A stretch of 64,000 nucleotides of DNA, from NCBI RefSeq assembly GCF_028640845.1, contig NC_080548.1, positions 13,815,814 through 13,879,813 of the forward strand, written 5' to 3'. This DNA comes from Ahaetulla prasina. Its lineage: Eukaryota > Chordata > Lepidosauria > Squamata > Colubridae. The notes under the pieces were generated by a model. That model searched no databases. It was not told where the DNA came from and saw only the letters and a list, made by a program, of their open reading frames with translations. Below, piece after piece: positions 25,601 to 37,600 of this stretch. The position numbers and the translations under genes were made by a program. The stretch's first letter is position 1. Each line of letters opens with the position of its first letter.

Positions 25601-28600
25601 GTCAAATTTTGCTTAAATTTTGATCACGTGACCATGGGGAAGCTGTAAGTGTGAGGACCAGTTGTAAGTCTTCAAACTGTCGCTAAACGAATGGCTGTAA
25701 GTCAAGGACTACCTGTACAGGAAGGAAGGATTAATTTGGCCCATGCTTGTCCTTTGCATAGCTATAAGGAAACCAAACAAAGTGGGAAACTAGAAAGGTT
25801 CTGTCAACCTTTCAGCTATTTTCTCCTTAGAAATCTTGTGCTGTTGAACTACTCCAAGGATAAAATCCTCGGTGACAGTATAGCATAGTGTTCACCAGCT
25901 TCTGTCATTTGAGAGTCAAAACCTTACCAGTTCTCCCTGGTCATGGAATAGCCTCCTCCACATTTTGGCTGGATTCAGACACACTGCGCAATGGTGACTT
26001 GTTTTAGTAATAACTTGCTGAACAAAGTATAGTGGCTTGTTTCACGTATGTAGTACGCCATACATCACGTGTGCCCTACCTGAGACTGTCTCCTTCCCCC
26101 AAACCTTTGGGTGTGACCTCCAGAAGTTTCTGTAGAGATTGCCAAGAGTGCGGATTTATCGGTGTTTCATTCATTGATTTCATTTTAATTTTACATTCAG
26201 ACAATTTCAGATCACTCACATCCTGGACATAAACTGTTTCAACTCCTACTGTTGTGTCTGCGCCCCCCGAGCCAGGCCTCCTGCCAGAAAGTGACTTGGA
26301 GCCGGGCCTGCTGCCAGAAAGTGACTTGGAAAGTGAGGGGGAAGGGCCATCAGGACTTACCTCGGGAGCACCGGCTCCCCTGGCTCAGCTCCAGGAGCCA
26401 GAAGCAGGTCAGGTGGAAGAGATAACGAGGCCTCTCTCCCCTGACTCTTCCCCCCCCCCCCGCCCCAGGCCACGCCTGCAGACCCAGGCTTGGTTGGATC
26501 CTAGGTTTCGTAGGCAGGAGAGAAGGGAACAACAGAAGCAGGGGTGGGGCAGGTCTAGGAAGTGCTGAGTCATGGAGCCACACCCCACAGGATATAAAGG
26601 CAGTGAGCACTGCTGTGTCTCTTCGTAGCTGGCAAATCAACTGATTAACTGAGAGCTCACCAGCGTCGAGGGAGATATCAGAGAACTTGGCAGACGTTCG
26701 CTATTCTGCTGCCAGAGCTGATAGTGCCGGCTAATTAAGCCATCACTCGGACGGAGGCGAAGGAGGACAGAACACCTACCCTCAAAACGATGCAATAGAC
26801 ACTGTACACCAGGACAACTAGACACAAGAACAGTTTTTTCCCGAACACCATCACTCTGCTAAACAAATAATTCCCTCAACACTGTTAAACTATTTACTAA
26901 ATCTGCACTACTATCAATCTTCTCATCATTCCCATCACCAATCTCCTCCCACTTATGACTGTAGCTTTTTTGCTTGTATCCTTACAATTTATACTGATAT
27001 TGTTTCTTGATTGCTTATATGACTATCATTGTTGTAAGTGTTGTACCTTGATGAAGGTATCTTTTCTTTTATGTACACCGAGAGCATATGCACCAAGACA
27101 AATACCTTGTGTGTCCAATCACACTTGGACAATAAAAAATTCTATTCTATTGTATTCTGTTCTGTTCTGTTCTGTTTAATTTTGGGGCTAATTTTTGTGC
27201 ATGCACCATCTTTGCATACTTTGGGGAGGAAGGGTCCCCGTGAACCACTCCAGGACCACCTACAGGTCTCTGTCCAAAAAAGCTTGGGCAGCCCTGCAGT
27301 AAACCTGATTCCTTCCACCGCAACTGTGGCATTAAGCCAGACCCAGACAAATTACTTTACGGTTTCTGCATTGGATCCGTATTGTATTTCTTTCCAAAAC
27401 AAAGTATCTGGCAGCAAGCTATATCCCCTTTCATCCCAAAATTATTACCATCTTCCAGCGTGATGTGTAGAAAAGTGGAAGGAGCTCACCTAGCAGGAAT
27501 CAGAGAAGAGGCAGGAGGAAATCCACTGGCCTTTGGCCTAAGCCTATTTATGGGAACAATAATAATTTTGCAATCCCTCTTAAGCCCCCGTGTCAATTAT
27601 TGATGGTCTGTTGCTGCCACCTGGTGCATGGAGGCAGAATTGTTGAGCTCCGGTTCTCTTCCGATACCCAGTTTGAGGGTTTGTTGTACAGTAGTTTTAA
27701 AGCAGGGGTGTTTTTTCATTGAGGGCCGCATCAGGGTGTTGGACCTCTGGGGGGGCGTGGCCAAGATGGGCATGGCCAGCTCGATGTCACTCATCGAGGC
27801 TCCGTTACAGGCCTGCGTGTGGTTCTCCCAAGCTCCGTTTTCACTGGCCGAGGGCTGCAGGAGGCTGTCGTGGCTGGAAACGGAGCTCAGGAGGCCTGGG
27901 TGTGACCCTCCTCAGCTCCGTTTTCACTAGCAGAAGCACCACAGGCTGGTCCTTCGCTGTTTCTAGGAGGGGCCCGCAGGCCAGATCTAAGCACTCTGTG
28001 GGCTGGATCTGGCCCATGAGCCTTGAGTTTGACACCCCTGTTGTAAAGTGACAGCTTCCCAACTGCACAAGTGTAATCCCTGTGTACAATTTATAATGCA
28101 CTGTCTGCTTCTGCTTGTTCTGTCAGGACAGGGTAAATATAGTTGTATCAGATTGCAAATTGAGAAAGGGCAGCCGTAATAATTTGGAGCAAGTTTTTTT
28201 GCTTGTGGTCTCCATTCTTTGCAACCCACGTCTGCCAAATTGAGAGTAAGATTTTGTTGGCTTTTTGAGTAGGCTTATCTGCTGACTTTTCTTTGTTTTT
28301 ATTTCAATATGTGATTTTAGTAACCGTAGCTTTAATTTTAGCTTTATGTTTTTATTGAAATCTGTTGTGAGAATTTTGGTAGTGAAATGTAGAACAAGTT
28401 AAATGAGTCATTATGTTCACGAGGACAGTTGGTGTAATTTTTAAATGCTTGGCAACTTAAAAGAACTTGGAACAAGTTTTCCCAGCATTGGCATTAGCTA
28501 CTTGGTGAAGCCTTCAAAGAGCAGGTAGAAGGAATCGAATCAAATGTAATGTGTTGCCTCAGCAGTCCCCTCAAGAAAGCAGAACTCTGGAAACAAGCAG

Positions 28601-31600
28601 CATTTCAAAAGGAACTTTTATTGGGAGACGGTGATAGCAAAGAGAATAGGCAGGAACTTCAGTTAAAGCGTTAGGTTAAAAGTTACTCGGGCAAAAACCC
28701 TCACCTCCAGAATGGCAGTGTCCCGATAGGAATCTATTGGGAACCTGATATCAATGATCAAATAATCCTTTGCACGCATCCCCTTAGATCAGTGGTCACC
28801 AACTGGTGGTCCGTGGACCACTGGTGGTCCGTGAGAAAATTTTGATGGTCCCCAGAAAAATTATTTGCATTTTTTTATCTTGCATTAAGTCAGGGGTCCT
28901 CAAACTAATGTCCCTGGGACAGATATGTGCAATTAACGTTTGTGTTGCTGCAGAGAGTCTCCTCCTTCGGGGTCTTTTTGTGTCGGTCAGAGGGGGGCAG
29001 AAATTCTGACTTGGGGTCTGCTTCAGTCTCCTAGAGTGGGGCTTTGGACGAAGGCTGGAGGGAAGTGCCGCTGGTGGCGAAGAGCCAGAGGGCCTCGTTC
29101 CACTGGGACTGCATCATGGCATGGAACTGGCTGACCATCTCAGCCCACTGAGCTTCCAGACACCGGTACCTGGCCTTGCACTACCGCAGGTCTTCCCTCT
29201 GCTTGGAAAGCCTATGTTCGTAGTCCTCAGTGAGGTGCTTCTGCTGAGCCTCCTTCTTGGTCAGATCCAATTTGAACTGAGCCAGCTGTTTTGTCAACTC
29301 TTTCTCATGGTGGCTGCTTAGCTCTAGCAGCTACTGGCAAGGTGTCCCTCGATGTGAGTGACATTGAGTTGGCCACAGCCACCCAGTCACATGACTGCCT
29401 TGCCACGCCCATCCATCCGGTCATTAGGCAGATCATATTAGTGGTCCTCAGGATTTAAAATTATGAATTTAGTGGTCCCTGAAGTCTGAAAGGTTGGTGA
29501 CCCCTGCCTTAGATGCTATCTAAATGATTTTTATATAAATTTCAGCCATTCTAATTTGGACTGTAGCGTAGCAGGGAGTTATCGTACGTGAAACATTTAT
29601 TTCACTAAAGAAGGTAATAACTCGGTAGGAGAGAAGGAATGAGATTAAGGGGCCCAAATCCTTTAGGACCGCAGTATTTTTATTTTATTTTAATTTTCAT
29701 TTTAGGAATGAAATTGTTGAAAACTTATATGATGTGATAATGGCAAAATTTCAGGCATGTTAAAACTATTGTGTTATTTTGTTGTTCAGTGGCATTCAGT
29801 TCCTTAAAAAAAAGGAATTGTTTTTCTAAATGTTACTTAACCATTTAGATCAGACTGTAGAAAACACCATTAGTCTGTAAAGGATATACCTTATAGCAGT
29901 GATGGTGAACCTTTTCAGCACCGAGTGCCCAAACCGGAACACGCATGCATGCGTGTGCATGTGCACACGCCAGAGTGTCAGGAAACCCAAAGACCAGCTG
30001 GCTGGTGCTTGCATGCCTGTTTTTTGGCTGTTTTTGTTGCCGTTTTCCGGGCCGTTTTTCAGGCCATTTTTCAGGCCAAAAACAGCCCGAAAAACACTCT
30101 GAAAATGGCCCCCCAAAGGCCCAGAAATGGCCTGGAAAATGGCCTGGTTTTTTACTGTTTTTAGGCCATTTTCTGGCGCTCAAGCACCCGTGAAGACCAA
30201 CTGGCTGGCGTGTCGGAAACCTGAAGAGCAGCTTGCAATGGCGCACGTGCCCACAGAGAGGGCTCTGCCTCCCACATGTGCCATAGGTTCACCATCACGG
30301 CCTCATAGGGGAACATAACATCAGTGTTATCTTCATCCCTGCTGAGACATTTTTTTCCTCTCTGCATCGCCTGTTTTATGCCAACTTTTTTCTGATTGCT
30401 AGAAATTGTGTCCTCAGTTCCATATTTTTTGCATATTGAAATGAGTTTTTGCTCCATTCAGGCATGGTTCCCGTGTCTGGCACTGAGGAGGAAGAGGTGA
30501 CGGATCCCAATGGGGAGACACTCTCCATCCTCGCAAAATTCCAGCCTCTGTTGATGGAAACCATGACAAAGAGCAAAGATGGCTTCCTTGGCGTGAGTAA
30601 CACACGTTTTGAAAATATTGCAGCTACAGATATATGTGGGGTGGGGGGGTGAAGACAGTTTCAGTCAGCAGTTCTGTGAATCCAGTCCTTCAATCTGTTG
30701 GTCTTTATTCTGGGCATCGCGCAACATATAGGGGCCCAAGGCAGTTATCAGAAAGAAGCATAAACATATAAAAGATGAACATTTTAAAACATACAGGTCA
30801 TATACAATATGTGTAAATCTGAAGCTAAGGATGTATAAGCAACATAGAGATAGCCCTCGATTTATGGACGTTCATTTAATGACTGTTCAGTGTTACGAGA
30901 GTGCTGAAAAAAGTGACTTTTGACCAGTTCTTGCATTTACGAAAACCACAGCATCCCCTCAATCACAGGATCAAAATTTGGGCACTGGAGCAACTGGCAT
31001 GTATTGTTCTGACCTAGGCTTCCTTAGCCAAGTATAAAGCGCAATCTTAGTCCCGCAAAACTTCTTTTATTTATACGACTGTAAAATTACTTTCATTTAC
31101 AGTCCGCAAGGCTTGATAAACAGTCTTTCAAAGGAAGGTTATCAACACCCACCTATCTCACATGGAATACTGTCAGAGAGCTAATTTCCAGACGCAGGGC
31201 AAGGCCAAACTTGGCACAGAGTCACTAACAGAATTTCCAAATCTTGCATCCCATTTGCTTCTTTTTTATGTCTGATGGGAGGGGCCAATCATCTCCAAGC
31301 CTTACTCCCAAGTCGATCCTGTTTTCTTAATTGTTCCTGTCCCCTGTCAGCTCTGCGCCTGCGCACACTGGGAACAGCTCCCACTGTGCTTCTGCCTCGC
31401 TGCTGTCAGACTCCGGAGGCTGCACATAACTATCAGATGGCCTTGGCCCCCTCTCTGCCTCCGATGCAGAGCCCTTGTCTGTTTCCCCAGCCCCCAGGAC
31501 TGGCCTAACCTCCTCACTGTCCGAATCTGCTGCCGGCTCTGTTGGCTGCCGGCGGGCCACAACATACGTTTACAATTACTGCAGTGTCCCAGAGTCATGT

Positions 31601-34600
31601 GATTGCCATTTGCAACTTTCCCAGCTGGCTTCTGGCAAGCAAAGCTGTTTCACTTAACAACTGCAGTGAATTGTTTAACAATTGTGGGGGAAAAGGGTCC
31701 TAAAATCAGGCAAAACTTACTCAACAACTACCTTGATTAGTAATGGAAATTGTGGTCCCAATTGTGTTTGTAAATTGAGGAGTACTTGCAATCTCTAAAA
31801 ACTACTATATTTTTTGGAGTTTAAGATGTACCTTTTTCCCCAAAAAAAGAGGGTGAAAATCTGGGTGCGTCTTATACTCTGAATGTAGCCTCACCCCAGC
31901 TTCTCAAACGGAGGTTTCAGAGGCTGAAAGAAGCTTCAGAAAAGAAGCCGCCAAATAGAGCTTCAGAGGCTTTTTTGGAGTTCTGTTTTGGAGGCTTTCA
32001 GAGGCAGAAAAAAGTTTTTTCTGAAATGGAGTTTCAGAGGCAGAAAAAAAAAGCATTAAAAAGCAAGGCACAGAGCTCACAACCAAGGAACCTGTTGCTA
32101 AAATTCACCTCTGGGAACAGCTGACTTGGGGGTATTCTGGGAGGCCAGTCCACCTGCCAATCAGCTTTTTTCTTATTTTCCTCCCCAAAAACTAAGGTGC
32201 GTCTTATACTTTGAAAAATATGGTAGGTTTGCTTATTAATAGGCCTTTTTTCTTTAGGTTTCTCATGTGGCTTTCGCTGGGCTCCGAAACTGGACAGCTC
32301 CTGCTTCTCCCCTCAGTATGAAGTTTGCTCGGCAATTCAAGGCGTTTCTTCCCCCAAAGAATAAGTTGGAGCTTGGTGACCCATGGTGGATCATTCCCAG
32401 TGAACTAAACATCTTTACCGGATATCTTCCAAATAATCGTTTCTACCCTCCAGCTCCCAAGGGCAAGGAGGTAAGTGTTGTGTTCTCTTCCTTATGAGGA
32501 AGAGAAAATAATCTTTGCAATTGTCAGAGTGGAGCTATCTTGAATAGGATGCGATGGTGAGGTTGTTGGTTCTTATTAAAAGGCTACTTTTATACCTTTA
32601 ATTTTGTTTGTTGGGAAACGGAGCTAAATGCCTATAATTTCTGAACTCTGGTATATAAAGCATTCTCTCAGTCTTAGAAACTTTAAGTTCTTTGGATTTC
32701 ATTAAATCCAGTCCCTGCAAACTGACTTGAGAGGAAGGCTTTGGAAAGAGGGGGAAGGGGGAGAGAGAGCAATGATATTTTAGTGCAGTACTTTCTGAAT
32801 CACAGAAAGAAATATTGCAGATCGATAAGAGCACAAAGTAGAAATGCGGTGCAAATGGGCAGATCAATTTCTAGCCCTTGGCAGCTGCCCATTGGAATAT
32901 TGGATAACGTGTATTAAAGACCAAAACCACTGTGATTACTATAACAAATATTCAGGAGCTATATGACGGGAGCTATAAATTATTGAAAGGAGCAAAGAAA
33001 CAGGAGAGAAAGCGGAGAACTAAGATACCTATTGTTGAGCTGTATTTCAGAAGGACATTTATCTCTGGTGAGGAGAGGCAGCTGGGGTATGTTAACCTGT
33101 CATAGAGAGACAATGTGAGGGGAGATTTAATAGCTCTTTTCAAGAACCTGACAGGCAACTTACACCAAGGATTTCAAGATCGTTATTTCAGAATGCAGTC
33201 AGTAGAGGTGCTTTCCAGTCCTGAGATTCTGTAATTCTTGGCTTATCCTTTCAGGGGCTATTATTCATTTTCAGGTCATAACCTCCTTATATCTTTTCCT
33301 TTAGGTCATCATTCACAAGCTCTTGAGTATGTTCCACCCGCGGCCATTTGTGAAAACTCGTTTTGCTCCTCAGGGAGCAGTGGCCTGCATTCAAGCTGTA
33401 GCAGAGTTCTACTACAAAATAGCCTTCAGGTAAAGTAAAAGTAAAGGTATCCCCTGTCCAGTCATGTCTGATAAGTGTTGCGACCCAGGCCCAAGTAGGT
33501 AGTAGGAAACTCAGTCAGTGTAAAAACAAACTTTATTAGAACAGCTGAGGATTACTTCATTCTCAGTATAATTCACCTAACTAAAGCAAATTCCTCCCAA
33601 CAAAATTCCTCAGTTCTATCACCAACCTTGGTCCAATTAGGCAAACTGCCAAAGGCCTTTCTTGGCAAAAGTTCAGAAGAGAACGATACGAAACAAATGC
33701 AACAAGACAAAGCCATCAATGTTGTATTCCGGCAAAGAGCCCAAACACCATTGCTGATCTTTTAAGCCTTATGGGAGGGGCCAATCATCTCTTGGCCCTG
33801 CTCCCGAGTTGTCCTCTTTGCTTTAGCTGCTCTTGCCTTCTGGCAGCTCTTCTCATGAGTGCATTAGGAACAGGCTCCTCTTGTTCCTCTGCCTCACTAC
33901 TGTCAGTCTCTGGAGGCTCTGGAGTCTGCACATCACTCCCCAATGGCCCTGGCCCCACCTCTGCCTCCAACGTAGAGCCCTCATCCAGGTCTTCCCCAGT
34001 CTCCAGGACTGGCCCACGTTCTTCCTCAGCCTCATCACTGTCTGACTCCGTTGCCAGCTCCGCAGGTTGCTGGCAGACCACAACACTAAAGGGCAGTTCT
34101 CATCTCCATTTCTTAGCTGAGGGAGCCAGCGTTGTCTGAAGACATACATACATCAAGGGGCACAGTACTCTGTTACCTTCCCGCCAAAGTGGTACCTATT
34201 TATCTGCTCGCATTTGCATGCTTTCGAAGTGCTAGATGGGCAGGAGCTGGGGCAAGAAACAGCATTGCTGCACTTGGGTCTGGAACCTGGGCTGTCAGCT
34301 TTCCAGCTGATAAGCTCAGCTTCTTTAACTGCTAAGCCGTCCCACACCCACCCCCTTCAGATATGGTCCCCCAAGAGAAGAAAGGTCATATTCAATGTAG
34401 GGCATGGGAGGAATAGTTGTGCAAGTATGTATAGGTAGAGCTGAGCAGGAAGTGTGTTAGGTGCAACCGCAGGTGAGACCATTTCATCCTGTTGCTTAGA
34501 TCTATCTAAAGCAGGGGTGTCAAATTTGCGGTGTCATGGCAGCGTCACATGACGTATCGGGACTTTCCCCCCCCTTCACTAAATTGGGCAGGGCCAGCAC

Positions 34601-37600
34601 GTGACACATCCAGGCCGTAGGTTCGACACCCCTGATCCAGGGGTGAAATGCTCCCGGTTCGGACGGGCGGTGGGTGGTTCAAAGAACCGGTAGCAAAAAT
34701 CCCTGCCCCCCGCCCATGCCCAGCTGAGCCGTGTGATCATTAGAGGGGGTTTTTATTATTATTTTTAAAAGCATTTTTTCTTCGGCCGAAAAAAATGCTT
34801 TTAAAAGTTAAAAATAAAGCCTCTGATGATCACGCAGCTCAGCTGGGATTGTCAGAGTCTTTTAAAAGTGTTTTTTTCTACAACCTTTTTGGCCGAAGAG
34901 GTTGTAAAAAAATGCTTTTAAAAGGCTCTGGAGATCCCAGGTGAGTTGCCTGATCCTCAGAGGCTTTTTTTTTCTTTTAAAGGCAAAAAAAAAGCTTTTA
35001 AAAGGAAAAAAAAGTTGGCCACGCCCACCCAGTCACATTAAACTCCCACCACCAAGCCACGCCAACAGAACCAGTAGTAACAAATTTTACATTTCACCAC
35101 TGCCCTGATCTAAAGGAAAGACACTAAGGGATGTACTTTATGTACGTGACTCCATGGCCTCGATTCACAAACTGGCCAATTTGTTATGGCCAATTTGAAT
35201 TATTGGCCATCTGTCTTCCCTGAATGCTTTTCCTGTCAAACTTAGAATTGATAACCTTGCTGGGATTTTTAAAAAGCCTTAAAAATATTGCAATTGTTTT
35301 TCGCTGTAGGTAGATACAAGTTTTTTTTAAAGTTTGTGATCTGTTTGATGTTTACGTTTTATTTAAATTGCTATGAGGCTTCAGTATCGAAGGCTCTGAA
35401 AATGTAATTATAAATAAAGAAGGTCCAGTTGGTTTAACTTTTAATTCAAAGTTAAATTTAGTTTCCTTTGTCCTGAACAGATTGAATTGTTGGGATGGGA
35501 TATTCCTCCCTCAGTGCCATTTAAAGACCACCCCGTTGCTGGGTGGTCAGATTGAGAATAATTGTCCTTGCTCACTGGTTCCTCAACAGGAGAACACTTG
35601 TTCTAAACTCGACGTAGGAACAGTTCTGCACTAATGTTGCTTACTAGAATCATGTGTTACTTATTGGTGCAGATGAGCAATTCCCATGTGATTGGGAGGG
35701 AGGGTTTCATGTGCCTGTGAAATTGATCACCTGGTGATTACTTTCTCAGTTAAGCATCTAGCCCAGGGGTCCCCAACCTTGGCAACTTTAAGCCTGGTGG
35801 ACTTCAACTCCCAGACTTCAATTCTGGGAGTTGAAGTCCTCTAGGCTTAAAGTTGCCAAGGTTGGAGACCCCTGAACTAGCCAACCTTCTCTGCATGTAA
35901 ATACACTCTGAGTAATACCCTGGCACCTCCAAAAAGGCTGTTAAAAATTCCAGCCAGATGCCTAGGAGAGTTCTAGTCCTTGTACAGCAACCGTTTAGTT
36001 TCCCACTTCCTAGAAAGTGGGAACCATCCAGGGGTGAAATCCAGCAGGTTCTGACAGGTTCTGGAGAACTGGTAGCGGAAATTTTGAGTAGTTTGGAGAA
36101 CCGGCAAACGCCACCTCTAGCTGGTCCCAGAGTGGGGTGGGAATGGAGATTTTGCAGTAACCTTCCCCCAGGAGTGGGGAGGGAATGGGGATTTTGCAGT
36201 ATCCTTCCCTGCCACGCCCACCAAGCTACGCCCACAAAACCAAGCCACACCCCTCAAACTACGCCCACAGAACAGGTCGTAAAAAAATTGAATTCCACAC
36301 TGGAACCATCGTTCAGTCATTTAGATCTACTGTAGCTAAGCAAGAAGAGCTTGAAATCTATAACTATGTCATTTTTGCAATTGTGGGTATGTGACTGGCT
36401 TTGTCACACATTTGTCAGGAAGTTCTATGATCTTCTATAACTCCTGGTTCTGAATGGATTTGCACTTATAAATCTTTTTCCACGGTAGATCAAGCTAAGT
36501 GACCAATGAGAAATAGACAGTGCAGTTTATTAACTCAGAATATGCCTAAACAGACAGCTAATGTTTCATCAGTGAGAACATAGAACTCTGCTTAATAGTT
36601 AATACACTGTTAAAAATAGAAAGAAACCTCAGAGTTACAATTATGTGCTTTATATAGAAAGGTTTTCATTCGATTCTGAGTCCCCACAGATGCTAGCAAC
36701 TCCATTTAAAACAATTAAATTAAATTAAATTAAAATAATAAAACACAATCATTTTTAAATACACATAGTGCAGAGTAGGAGCTTTTTTTAAAAAAAAAAA
36801 ACACCTTCCTATAAGCAAAGTCTTTTATGTTTTGAAGGCGAGAAGCACCATCAATATTGTATGTATGAGAGGCAGAATATTCCACCCTGTCAATTATTCA
36901 GTATTAATGGCAATGCTGGGAATTTACCATAGAGGCAAACTGGAAACTTCTGCAGCCGTCTTAGCCAATATAGATGCATGTCTCAGTAAATGAACCACAT
37001 GAAGAAGTTCCAATGTTTAGCCACTTCAGTCTTGCTCATTTACAATAACCCAAAATCCTTGTGGCTTGCTAAGATGTGTGAATGCAGTCATCTTTATTCA
37101 GTGCGGATGAGGGAGGATAATTTTGGTGAAAACAAAGCGCTTGGCTTCATTAAGGACACAATGGCTGATTGCCCTTTTTGATTTCAGAATCCATGCAGAA
37201 TTCCAGCTGAATGAGCCTCCAGATTTCCCATTCTGGTTTTCTCCTGCCCAATTCACGGGCTACATTGTCCTCTCAAAGGATTCTTCCCATGTTCGAGAGT
37301 TCAAGCTATTTGTCCCTAATAACAGGTAAGCTTCTCCAGTTTCCAGTGATCAAGAAACAGCATGAAGTTAGCTTCAGATTCAAAGCACGCATGCTCAATA
37401 CATCATTAACAATTTCACATTCTTCTACCTGAAGACTGAAGTTTGCAGTAAGCATTTGGGTATGATTCATTTTCAGATGGAAACACAGCTTTAATTTTAA
37501 TTCTTAGCAAGCTTAAAGCCAAAATGATTATCATTTCTCAACTGAATCATGAGGCTCCGTTCTCTGATCTTCTTTGGATAGAGTTCATTGCCTCGACCAA

